DNA of 64,000 nucleotides from Chenopodium formosanum (Eukaryota; Streptophyta; Magnoliopsida; Caryophyllales; Amaranthaceae). Both the position numbers and the translations under genes were made by a program. Location of the stretch: assembly GCA_024500155.1 (NCBI GenBank), contig CM044875.1, positions 20,393,703 to 20,457,702 on the forward strand. Direction: 5' to 3'. Positions 33,356 to 43,000 of this stretch are shown piece by piece. The stretch's first letter is position 1; each line of letters begins with the position of its first letter. The notes beneath the pieces are model-generated. The model made no database searches and had not been told where the DNA came from. It saw nothing but the letters and a program-made list of their open reading frames with translations.

Positions 33356-35343
33356 AGTACCCCCCAATTGAAAAATTTGGCCTGGCCTTGTACATGGCAT
33401 CAAAGAAGCTGCGGCCATACTTTTTAGCACATTCAATTGTGGTCTATACAGACCAACCCTTGAAGAAGTCGTTCTCAACTTTAGAGGCAAGTGGCCGCAT
33501 GCTCAAGTGGGCCTTAGAGCTCAGAGGTTTTGATCTTGTGTTTGAACCAAGGAAGGCAATCAAGGGGCAAGCCTTTGCGGATTTTTTGGCTGAAATGACA
33601 CGGCCTGATCTTCAGCCGGCCAGGGACCAAGTCTGGAAAGTGTTTGTGGATGGTAGTGCAACAGCGACCGGGTGTGGCGCTGGTATTATATGTGAATCTC
33701 CTGAGGGAGACAAGTATGAGTACGCGTTGAGGTTTCAGTTCCAAACGTCAAACAATGAAGCTGAGTACAAAGCATTGTTGGCCGGCCTAAGGATGTGTAA
33801 AGCGGCCGGGGCAACCAAAATTGAAGTATGCTCGGACTCCCGGCTAATAGTCCACCAAGTCAATGGTGGCTTTGAGGCCAGGGAGCCAGCCATGATGAAG
33901 TACATGCAGCTAGTTAAAAATGAGGCCGAAGGCCTAGAGCTTTTTTCTCTCAAACAAGTTCCCCGTTCAGAGAATCATCAAGCGGACGCCCTCTCCAAAT
34001 TGGCTTCCTCGGCGTCATGTGATACTCCAAGATCAGTGTTTTGGGAAGTAAAGGAAAAAAGGAGCATTGATGCCGAGCCCGTTCAGAAAATAGATAGAAG
34101 TTCAACCTGGATGGACGGGATTATTTCCTACTTAAGGGATGGAATACTTCCGGACGATCCGAAAGAGAGTTGGCTATTGAAGAGGAAGGCGGCCTGGTTT
34201 GAGATGAAAGATGGGGAGCTATTCAAAAGAGCCTTTGTGAAGCCTTACCTTAAATGTATAACTCCTGAAAGAGGGCATAATGTGTTGGATGACCTTCATC
34301 AGGGGCATTGTGGTTCGCATATTGGAGGACGAGCCTTAGCTGAAAAGGCGACTCATTTGGGATATTACTGGCCGAGCCTGAAGTCGGACGCCATGAAAAT
34401 GGTGAAAAAATGTGACAAGTGCCAGAGATTTTCAACCCTTATTCATCGTCCAGCAAATAGTCTATCAGCCATCAGTAGTCCGCTTCCCTTTGCCAAATGG
34501 GGCATGGACATTTTGGGGCCGTATACTCCTGCATCCGGCCAGAGACGATATGTACTAGTGGCAGTAGACTACTTCACTAAATGGGTTGAAGCTGAGGCCG
34601 TCCGGGGCATTAAATGGACGGATGTGTCAGCCTTCATTTGGAAAAGCATAATCACTCGGTATGGGGTACCTCAGTCAATGATGTTCGACAATGGACCCCA
34701 GTTTGAGACGCGTCAACTCAAAGAATGGTTGGGAGACCAAGGCATTACTCATTGTTTTGCCTCAGTTGGCCGACCCCAAGCCAATGGTCAAGTTGAGGCC
34801 TATAACAAGTTGATTTCAAATGGGATCAAGCGCAAGCTTGAAAAGGCGGGCGGCCTATGGGCAGACGAGTTGGTCAATGTGCTATGGTCCATACGGACAA
34901 CATCAAAGAGTTCTACAGGGGAGACTCCATTCTTTTTGGTCAATGGAGCTGAGGCTGTACTCCCAATTGAAATGTACGAGCCCACTTTGCGGGTAATGCT
35001 TTATGATGAATCGGCCAACTGGGAGGCCATAAAGACCGCCCTAGATTTCCTTCCAGAAGCTAGGGGCAATGCGGTGCTTAGGCATGAAATTTATCGCTTA
35101 AGGATGACAAGGGCATATAACCGCCGAGTGTCTAAGCGGCCGCTCAAAATGGGGGATCTAGTGTTGAGAAAAATGGAAGCTGTTGGCCGTGCCAATGAGG
35201 ACGGCAAGTTGACTCCAAACTGGGAGGGGCCGTACAGAATCAGGGAAGAAGTCCGAGACGGCACATATCGCCTTGAGGCAATTGATGGCCGTCAGATCCC
35301 ACGGACATGGAACACTGATAACTTGAAGAAGTATCATGTTTGA
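33310..35343 (+). CDS. pol: Pol, C-terminal part: RNase H, second RNase H and integrase
   Basis: This continues Pol one base out of frame. The first RNase H remnant is at about 33316-33590 (PPIEKFGLALYMASKKLRPY, YTDQPLKK). A second RNase H (RVT_3 type) is at 33634-34010 with FVDGSA, NNEAEYKALL, CSDSRLIVHQVNG and NHQADALSKLA; this dual arrangement marks the Tat lineage. Integrase follows: zinc-binding H-H-C-C (about 34306-34430, ending KKCDKCQRF) and catalytic D (34507-34509), D (34687-34689) and E (34795-34797), 35 residues between the last two. No chromodomain is present. The TGA is at 35341-35343. Apart from the junction at about 33300-33315 there is no break. Confidence 0.92.
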   Translation: MPVYFISHVLHNAELKYPPIEKFGLALYMASKKLRPYFLAHSIVVYTDQPLKKSFSTLEASGRMLKWALELRGFDLVFEPRKAIKGQAFADFLAEMTRPDLQPARDQVWKVFVDGSATATGCGAGIICESPEGDKYEYALRFQFQTSNNEAEYKALLAGLRMCKAAGATKIEVCSDSRLIVHQVNGGFEAREPAMMKYMQLVKNEAEGLELFSLKQVPRSENHQADALSKLASSASCDTPRSVFWEVKEKRSIDAEPVQKIDRSSTWMDGIISYLRDGILPDDPKESWLLKRKAAWFEMKDGELFKRAFVKPYLKCITPERGHNVLDDLHQGHCGSHIGGRALAEKATHLGYYWPSLKSDAMKMVKKCDKCQRFSTLIHRPANSLSAISSPLPFAKWGMDILGPYTPASGQRRYVLVAVDYFTKWVEAEAVRGIKWTDVSAFIWKSIITRYGVPQSMMFDNGPQFETRQLKEWLGDQGITHCFASVGRPQANGQVEAYNKLISNGIKRKLEKAGGLWADELVNVLWSIRTTSKSSTGETPFFLVNGAEAVLPIEMYEPTLRVMLYDESANWEAIKTALDFLPEARGNAVLRHEIYRLRMTRAYNRRVSKRPLKMGDLVLRKMEAVGRANEDGKLTPNWEGPYRIREEVRDGTYRLEAIDGRQIPRTWNTDNLKKYHV

Positions 35344-36277
35344 GTTTTGTTTCTTTAAGTACTTAGCCAAAAAGCTGTTTATACAGCTAGGTCTACTGAC
35401 CGAGCCTTGTAATTAAAGCCATACGGCCACAACAATGTACTTATGACAAAAATTAATGAAAAGTCAGGCACTGTTGAATTATTTGTTGTTATTTATGATT
35501 AAAGGCCGAATGAAATGATTTACTAAGTTGCTTCCAATATGGCAACATGGCTTACCATTCTTAATAAATGGGCGAAGTGAAAAGGAAGCAAGGTTGCTCC
35601 CAATATAGCAATTCGGCCACACCAAAAAAAAAAACTGATTTAATCAATGCGTCCGCCCAACTTTAGGCGGACGATTGAGGTAAGGTATTCCGAACTTGTG
35701 TAGAAAACAAGTTTCCTTTACAAATAGGGCAAGGGCATACCTAGGCATTTAGCCCGGCCGAGCAAGGAATCTCTAAGTTGAGATAATACTTGGGATTTCT
35801 AGGGTGCGTCCGAGCGATAGATTCAACGGACTACTCGTACAATGATAGCCGAACGGCCAATTAAATTGATTCGGTGCTTCACCTAGTCCAAGGGCAATCA
35901 TTACTATGATTTGATTAACTTGCTAGTCGTCATACCCTTTTAAGGTATAAAAACTACCAAGTTAATCAAACCACTTAGAGAATGGACTAGGCGAACACCG
36001 AATAAAGGGGCATACCCTAGAGACGTACGGAAAACTTGCAAAAAGCAGAAAATTTGCAAAAAACTGCTAAGTATGAAACAGAAGTAAAAGCCGCTCAAAA
36101 GGCGGATAAAATTTTCATTAATAAGACCGCACAAAGGCGGCCGAAATGTTTACAAAACCGCTCGAACAGGCGGCCTCAAAAGAAGAACAAAAAAAGAGAA
36201 GTACAAAATAAGCTAAGTACACAGTAAGCTGAAAAGAAAAGGAAAGCTGAGCAGACGGCTGCTGGAGGACCTAAGCT
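35344..36277. other. Spacer between integrase and the antisense gene
   Basis: No gene. It contains two single hairpin motifs, GTTGCTTCCAATATGGCAAC (35527) and TTGCTCCCAATATAGCAA (35594), that share a core with the arrays at 37891 and 40467. The two transcription units converge here, so poly-A sites of both are expected. Confidence 0.6.
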
Positions 36278-39200
36278 CTACTTAGCCGTGTTATCTGTGG
36301 CAGGCTCCTCCGCTGTCTTGGCGTCCTTGGCCGGGGCAGCCTTTTTGTCCGCCTCCTCCTCCTCCTCATCCCCGTCCTCTCCGGACTCGGGGGAAGTAAC
36401 TACTAGTTCTGGAGGAGGCATGCCGGCCTTCCTTGCCTCTTCTTTAAGGCAGACGTACTGAAGCCGCTTCTTGAAGCGTTCCTCGTAATAGGCGGCTTCA
36501 CCTTCGTCCACCATCAAGTTGAAGGCATCAAAGAAGTATGCCTTAAGCCTGTCTTCAGCATTTTGCTCGATGCGGATGACTTCTTCAACGCTGATCGGCC
36601 GAGGAGTTTTAAGTTGCTCCTCATAGTCCGCAATGGACTTCTTTAAGGTCTCCACCTCGACCTTCAGCGCGTCCGCTTCATCTAGAGCAGACTTAAGGTT
36701 GGCTTGGGCCAACTTCAGCTCACTTTTCAAGGCTTCGGACGCCTCGAAGCCCAGCTTCCACTTCTCCTTTTCCATGACGGCCTCGTCCCTTTCAACCCTC
36801 ATGGCCTCCCTGGCCAAGGACTTCTGTTCGAGTGCCTTGCCCTGTTTGACCAGGTCCTCTGTTTGCCGCGCCGCTTTGTCGGACAGCGCGGTTATTTGGG
36901 TCTCAAAGTGTACCCTTTGGACGGCGGCCGTCCCAGTTACAGCATCCTCGGCCTTCCTGATTTCGATCCAAGCCTGCTTCAGCCGCTCGTTCTCTTTATC
37001 CTTCCATTCAAGGAAGGCGTTCAGGCGGAGGAAGAGCTGCGGACAGAAGAAGGAAACTTAGTCAAATATAGAAGAATTTGCTAAGTGTTGGAAAGAAAAG
37101 GTATAGAGAAAAGGAGACGTACCTCAGCAGTACAGTTGAGCATAGGGCCGAGGAAGCCCTCATTGATTCCCCGCAGCTTATCACGCTGCGCTTGGGGAAC
37201 CGCGCGAACCATGGCCTCGCGCATGGCCTTCCTGTCCGCGCCAGTCAGTGACTGGCCGGGCAGCCTCATTTGCAACTCCTCTGAGATATCTGCGAACGAC
37301 CGTGTAAGAAGAGTTAGCTAAAATTCACAAGCAAATAAAGATGTAAAAAAGTAAGAAAGAAGAAGGCTAACCAGTGGAGAAGCTTGGAGGAGAAAGATTG
37401 GTGGGAGGAGGCGGCAAAGGAGCCTCCCCCTCATCCGGACGACCCTCATCAGCATCGCTGGACGGCTGGTTGACCAGCATCGTCCCGATCCAGCGACCGG
37501 TCATTTTTTCTAGGGTTAACTTATCCCCACCGTCCGAAGGGACAGACTCTTCATGGACCTGATCAGCAACAGGTTCCATGGGCTTGGAGGCCCCGCTTTG
37601 TGTCAGCCGGGGTTGTTCTCCTTTAGACTGCGTTGTAGCAGTCTGCTACTTTGCCATTGCCGCTGCCTGAGAAGACGGCTTGGAAGCAACCGTCTTTCTC
37701 CTCTTGGATGCGTTCGCATCAGGAGTGGACGTGGCCGGCTGCTTCCGCCTGGCCTTCGGGGTAGAGGAGGAGGTCTGCAAAAATACCAAGTTAGAAAAAT
37801 TTGATGGCGTCCGTGCGATTTGGGAAAGAGCTCCCTTCCAGCATGCGTGAACGGACATAAAGCGTCCGTGCAAACTCAGGAAGTAGGTTCCTCCCAATAT
37901 AGCAGAACGGTCACAGTAAGGAATGAGAACGGACATAAAGCGTCCGTGCAAACTCAGGAAGTAGGTTCCTCCCAATATAGCAGAACGGACACATTAAGGA
38001 ATGAGAAATTCAAAAAATAAACTAAGTGTTTACCTCTTTGAGTTGCTCGTACATCTTGAAACGAGCCTTGTATCTGGCCAAGTCCACCTCGGACATCTCA
38101 ACCTCTGCTTTTTGGGCCGAGTCAAGCATAGCGTACGCCTCCGCTGCAAACACAAAAAGCAAAAGTGTTAGAATATTTTTCTACAACACTCTATTTGCGT
38201 ACAAAAAAGTTTATATATCTAAGTGTCCACCTTGGGGCATGTTCTGGTACAAGCCGTACGTAGACATGAAGATAGGGTCCCTAAGCCAATTGGCAAGAGG
38301 AACCCAATGGCTAGGGGCCCGTTCAGTTTTGTTGCCCCGCCTGACTCGATTAACTTTGAAGTACTCGAGCTGGTGTTCGTGGCTTGGGTGGATGGGCGGC
38401 TTGTCAGGCTTGTGGTCTCCGCGTCCGAGTTGAATAGGCTCTGGACGGCACCTGTTCATGCGGAGGTTGAACTCCGCGTCCTGAGTTTTGACACGGTAGA
38501 AGCGGTGCTTCCAGTCCCTCCACTTACTGACACGGTCGACCACGACCATGTAATCCCTGGTTGCACTCAAGACGAGCCAACCATCCACTTCCTTTTCCAG
38601 CCGGGTGAGTGAGTGCATCTCACAAAAGACCGCAAAGTCTGGCGTAAATTTCTTAGCGATGCACGTCACTAAGCACCCAAAAATGTTCAACCAACTGTTT
38701 GGCGTCAATTGGAAGAGGCCGATGTCGTACTCGTCCAGGACAGTCCGGACGAATGGGTGAAGAGGGAAGCGGAGCCCCACATCCAAGGCGGCCCTGTAGA
38801 CGCAAAACGCTCGTTTGCGCGGCTTCTCCTCATCCCAGGTAGCCACAGCAGTGGCCTTCCTGGGGACTTGAATTTCGAATCCCTCCCCCAAATGGAGGGA
38901 CTCCTTGTACTTCTCAAAATCCTTCCTTAAAAACTTCAGGGCTGTCTCCCCAACTGTACAGGCGTACGGGTCCCTGAAGTTATCTATGTTGGCGACAGTT
39001 TCTTCGGCCGCCGCCTCGCCTTCGGCCGTCTCACCCACGGCCTCTTTCTCAACTTCTTCTTCTTCCACTTGGTGAGAAGGGGCACTCCCAAACTCCGAAG
39101 ACAACACTCTGTCCAAATCTGCTGCCTCGGCCGAGCTTCGGCCCCTTGAGCTTGGAACGCCCATTGAAGAAGGAACGTCCTCCTCGAACATTGGACGCTT

Positions 39201-39734
39201 GCCTTTATCCTTGGCAGCGTCCACCTCATTTCCCGAAGGAGGGGCGTTGCGAATAGGCAGGACGGACGGTTCGCGGATTGAGATTCCTGTTAAGGGTCTG
39301 TCCGCCCCACCCAGTTGAGGCCGAGGTTGAGAAGAAGTGGGGACGGACGAACCAGAAGCGTCCGCCCCAGGATCGGAAGGGTTGTCTTTGCAAGCTACCA
39401 GCTCGGCCCCATCCATGATCGAGCTGGCGAAATGAGGGAACCTAAGTTCCGGAGCAGGGGCGGACGAGGCCCCTTCAGCTTGAAGGCGTTCCTCGAAAGA
39501 AGAAGTGACCTCCACGGCCAAATGATGGGAGCCAGTGGAGGCGGTCGTTGTTTGGGTGGTGGAGTCAGTCTCCACCATTGTACTTGGGTTACTAGGGTCA
39601 TAAGGGACCCTAGGACTAACCAGACTCCCGTCTGGGTTCCTGGCCGCGTGAAGCTCGCGCGTACGCATTGTTCTAGCCATTGCCTGTTGGGACAGAGAAG
39701 AATAAGTGGGGGTGAGTATGTACGCATCAGACAT
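36278..39734 (-). CDS. Spliced antisense gene of the Tat element (five exons)
   Basis: Reading the minus strand, exons are 39734-38231, 38143-38034, 37774-37372, 37289-37123 and 37036-36278. All introns are GT-AG with pyrimidine-rich acceptors, and phases 1, 0, 1, 0 match exactly, giving about 980 codons. Exon 1 has an acidic, Ser-rich N-terminus and a region (LHPFVRTVLDEYDIG...LTPNSWLNIFGCLV, 38600-38800) that resembles the PF04195 'putative gypsy type transposon' domain. Exon 3 holds a basic segment (SKRRKT) that could be a nuclear signal. Exon 5 is a long Lys/Glu/Ala-rich coiled coil ending in an acidic tail (GEDGDEEEEEADKK). A TAG at 37646-37648 in exon 3 is the only stop. The start is tentative: 39734 is the first in-frame ATG. 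An extra upstream intron (donor near 39915) is possible. Function is unknown; antisense ORFs are known in this lineage. Confidence 0.78.
37646..37648 (-). other. Nonsense codon in exon 3 of the antisense gene
   Basis: The frame reads ...GCA ATG GCA AAG TAG CAG ACT... and stays open on both sides to the exon borders, so this is a point lesion. A C-to-T change from CAG would produce it. Confidence 0.75.
37851..38006. repeat. Two tandem copies of a 78-bp unit inside an intron
   Basis: Units start with ACGGACATAAAGCGTCCG at 37851 and 37929 and differ at one or two positions. Each contains a self-complementary CGGAC...GTCCG and the core CTCCCAATATAGCAGAACGG. The array lies in the intron between exons 2 and 3 of the antisense gene. 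Confidence 0.9.
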
Positions 39735-40096
39735 AGACTCACTCCAAGGAGGAGACAACTCTTCTCCGTCCACTCTAGATTCCTCAGTCCCAGGCGAACG
39801 GCCGGCCTCATGAGAAGAGTCGGACGAAGCCGAGTATGGATCCAGAATTGAAGTAAAAGAAAGATAAAACAAGGAAAAAATAAAAAAAAAAAAAAGGGAA
39901 ATGTAGGCGGCCTACCTCTGTACGTTCTGAAAACTTTGAAGGTGGTGGTGAAGCTCTTGAAAGTTGACCGAAAAACTCAAACTCACGGCGGCGCTCTTGA
40001 AGATTAAGGAAAAAGTAACTTTCTCTCACTAGAATGCTCTGCCTTCTCTCTAGAATTCACAATTGGATAAAGTGTGAAAATGAGAATTCACTCCCC

Positions 40097-40106
40097 ATAT
40101 TTATAG
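40097..40106 (-). promoter_or_regulatory. TATA box of the antisense gene
   Basis: The minus strand reads CTATAAATAT. A transcript starting about 30 bases downstream (near 40065) would run through 39915, where a GT donor (CAGAG|GTAGGC) could begin a 5' intron, and into exon 1. No other good TATA lies between here and the first in-frame ATG. Confidence 0.6.
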
Positions 40107-40466
40107 AATGAATTCATGGGGGTAAAATGGTAAAATCATTTTTCCCGCCTAAACATTCAAACGGTAATTTCTTGAGAAATTACTTGAAGAAAGGGCCAGG
40201 ACGACGTTAGGGTTCTGTTAACTTGTGAAAAAGACCAGACGAACAATTAACGGCACGTTAAAGTGAATTGAAATAAGTGGAAAATTCAAGAATTTTACAC
40301 CTTCAACACTTAGTCTCCAAAACTTGAGAAAATCTAAGAGGAAAAACGTCCGCCCAGTTCTCAGATGTTTAGTCTAAAACAGGAATTCAGACGTACGAAG
40401 CATGATTAGAAAGCCAGGAAGTACGTCTGAAATCATGGAAGCCCAGATTACCCCAAAGAAGATAGG

Positions 40467-40928
40467 TGGCCGTTCTGGGTGGTTAGGAGATAAGCTCCTC
40501 CCAGAGTATCAGAACGTCCAGTCTCATTGCTGTGGCCGTTCTGGGTGGTTAGGAGATAAGCTCCTCCCAGAGTATCAGAACGTCCAGTCTCATTGCTGTG
40601 GCCGTTCTGGGTGGTTAGGAGATAAGCTCCTCCCAGAGTATCAGAACGTCCAGTCTCATTGATGTGGCCGTTCTGGACAGTTAGGAGATCAACTCCTCCC
40701 AGGGTATCAGAACGTCCAGTCTCATTGATGTGGCCGTCCTGGACAGTTAGGAGATCAACTCCTCCCAGAGTATCAGAACGTCCAGTCTCATTGATGTGGC
40801 CGTTCTGGAAAGTTAGGAGATCAACTCCTCCCAGAGTATCAGAACGTCCAGTCTCATTGATGTGGCCGTTCTGGGCAGTTAGGAGATCAACTCCTCCCAG
40901 GGTATGAGGACGTCCAGCTTGAAACAAG
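40467..40928. repeat. Seven tandem copies of a 66-bp hairpin unit
   Basis: Unit starts (TGGCCGTTCTGG) are at 40467, 40533, 40599, 40665, 40731, 40797 and 40863, all exactly 66 bp apart. Each unit folds: CTGGG pairs with CCCAG and AGGAG with CTCCT around a five-base loop. The first three units share AGATAAGC in the loop, the last four AGATCAAC, showing stepwise spread. Because 66 is a multiple of three, open frames run through the array on both strands; I do not regard them as genes. Confidence 0.95.
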
Positions 40929-41160
40929 TGGACGACCTCATGAATTCAGAGGTTAAGCCTCTCAGAGTACGAGAGTGTCCAGTACAAAGTATGGACGTCC
41001 AGATAAGCAAAAAGCCAAGCTCATTCCAGACTACGAGAACGTCCAGGGCAAAATATATGGACGTCCACGTAGCAAAAAGAGCCTTGAGCCAAAAGTATAT
41101 GGACGTCCAGGGCATATGGGAAGCAAACCCAACCCAGAGTACCAGGACGTCCAGAGCGCA
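40929..41160. repeat. Degenerate continuation of the array (GGACGTCCAG words)
   Basis: ACGTCCAG recurs at about 41038, 41063, 41100 and 41145, with variable spacing and with the hairpin partly lost. It looks like older, decayed units at the array edge. Confidence 0.65.
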
Positions 41161-41203
41161 AGATCAGAGGAGGCGGCCAGTAAGTGTACGAGCCACCCCC
41201 TCT

Positions 41204-41213
41204 GAGGGGCAAA
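41204..41213 (+). other. Polypurine tract of the Tat element
   Basis: GAGGGGCAAA directly precedes the 3' LTR TGTTTAG and would prime plus-strand synthesis. Confidence 0.75.
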
Positions 41214-41773
41214 TGTTTAGGGTAAAAATACCCCAGGTACGTGGCCCAATCTCATGGTGACACGTGGCCCAATAAACAGGCAACACGTGGCCCTATGAGA
41301 GTGAGACACGTTTCCACTTGTCATGGTGACACCTGTCAGCCATCTCTAAATGCCCCAATGCTGCAATCAGAATGAGAAAAGGGCCCTGATGACCTCAGGA
41401 CCAAATCCCGAGAAAACCTTGAAAGCCGTAAAACGGCGCCCCCCACGACACGTGGCGACCTCTGATTGCGCAGCCAATCATGTCACGAAATTCTAGGGCA
41501 TAAACCCTAGAGGGGTACATGTTCCCACCCCTATAAATACCCCAATCATTTATGATGGGAGGGGTGGATGGGGACATAACATAAATATAGAGCATTAAAG
41601 AGCTCCAACTTCTCTCTACTTTCTCTCTCTAGCCTTTTCCGTTTCCGTTCACTAACTTGAGCGTCGGAGGCGAATATTCCGAACACCGGAATATTCGTTA
41701 TTTTGCAGGTGTCCGAGTCTTTGTCAGCAGAGCGTGACCAGTATCCGAGGAAATCACAAAAAACCCCGAAATA
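41214..41773 (+). mobile_element. 3' LTR of the Tat element
   Basis: 560 bp, ten differences from the 5' LTR by direct reading. Two are notable: the fourth G-box reads ACACGTTTCC in place of ACACGTGTCC, and the terminal CA is now TA (CCGAAATA). Confidence 0.95.
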
Positions 41774-41778
41774 ATTAT

Positions 41779-42525
41779 TATTTATGTGCTGGAATTCCGT
41801 CACCAAAGTGTGACATAGTAGGTGCCGATCGGGGTAGCTCCCTGGTTGGAATTGAAGCTCCATGTTTAATGGGATATATTTTTAAGGAAGGAAACTCGTT
41901 CGATGCGTAATCCAAAGATATTAATTAATAATTAATATTGCTAGTTTTGAGTCAAAGGTAAGTTGACTGTGATTGTGTGGCAAGCATGTTTTATTACTAT
42001 TCTTATTGATAAGATATTTTTTATAGTGTGGTGCATATATACTCGTGAGCTTTTGCTGATTCATACTTTTGTATTTGTGTTTGACTTTCCTTTGGTTGGC
42101 TCTACTATGACCCATTTATATGGTGAGTAGAGGGTTGAAATAAAGGGGAAGTGACAAGTACTTGAAACATGAAGAGAATGATGGGAATGAGTGTCGAGAG
42201 TTACTTTTTATGTTTTCCTAGTTTTATGTTTTGAATTATTTTATTATGAACTAACATTTATGTATTATTTAAAGTTGGATTTTAAAAGGGCCATGTTTGG
42301 AATGGTTCCAACTTGTGATTTAATTACTTTTATTTTGTTTTGAGGTTGTGAACTCAAGTTTAATTTTAAAAGTTGGTTTTTTATATTTAGACTTCCGCTG
42401 TGTGACTTTGAAAAATAGTTTTAGCCGTTATCACGGTGGCGGTGATATTTTGGTTATTTCTTTAAAATAGTTTTAATTAGAATAAAAAGTGTAATTTAAA
42501 ATAAGGGAATTTCTGGGGTATTACA
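41779..42525 (+). mobile_element. Solo LTR (Ty3/gypsy), right part
   Basis: Continuation of 26997-29034 after the Tat insertion. It contains 'gccgttatcacggtggcgg' and ends TTCTGGGGTATTACA. Confidence 0.7.
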
Positions 42526-42529
42526 ATAT

Positions 42530-43000
42530 AGGCACATTTTCACACATGATGCAATGAAGTTTGCAACCTAGAGTCTTGTTCTATGTTCGACTATGGTCAA
42601 GCTTATTTGGGTGTCAAAAGGGTACCAGGTTAAGAGTTTAGACGCGTTAGCAAGGCAGCTTCCCATGAGGGTGTATGCTAACGGGCGGCTCCGCAAGTTT
42701 GTGATGAAATTGAACTCGACTCCATGGTTTAGGTGGATTTAAAAACTCGGATGAACCCTTATTGCCATGAGTGTTTTAGGGTTGATAGAGCTTAAATCCC
42801 CTTAGCTAGCCACATACGTAGAACACGTACTATTGTGGCAAAATATGTAAGCTAAAATGCATATGCATATGTGACAATGCCAATTAAATCGCAGGAATAC
42901 AATTTAAGAATATTTCAAGTCTCATCCACTCATCTCAATTAAATATCGATCACTCAAATCGATAAGTAACCAAGAATCTTCCCCAATGGAGCCGCCAAAT
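42530..43000 (-). mobile_element. Leader of the LARD with primer-binding site
   Basis: Directly next to the 5' LTR the minus strand reads ATTTGGCGGCTCCATTGGGG (42981-43000), the TTTGGCG-type primer-binding site seen in Tat/Ogre-related elements. The rest is untranslated leader with no ORF and is cut by the solo LTR at 42525. Confidence 0.7.

Larger units (their letters stand above)
29035..41773 (+). mobile_element. Tat/Retand-type Ty3/gypsy LTR retrotransposon (12.7 kb)
   Basis: Both LTRs are 560 bp and the flanks ATTAT (29030-29034 and 41774-41778) are identical. The order is 5' LTR, primer-binding site, gag-protease, pol (RT, RNase H, second RNase H, integrase), an antisense spliced gene, tandem repeats, polypurine tract and 3' LTR. 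A second, archaeal-like RNase H before integrase and a long region after integrase with an antisense ORF are hallmarks of the Tat lineage. The two LTRs differ at ten positions by my count (about 1.8%), so the insertion is fairly recent. One pol frameshift and one nonsense codon in the antisense gene suggest this copy is not autonomous. Confidence 0.95.

Noticed and set aside
36633..39851. Plus-strand open frames opposite the antisense exons (for example 36633-37061, 37553-37804, 39315-39851)
   Set aside because: They mirror the GC-rich antisense exons, have no recognisable domain and ignore the splice structure. They are shadows of the minus-strand gene.
40402..40927. Open frames through the 66-bp array on both strands
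   Set aside because: The unit length is a multiple of three and repeats keep any stop-free frame open. No start context or domain.
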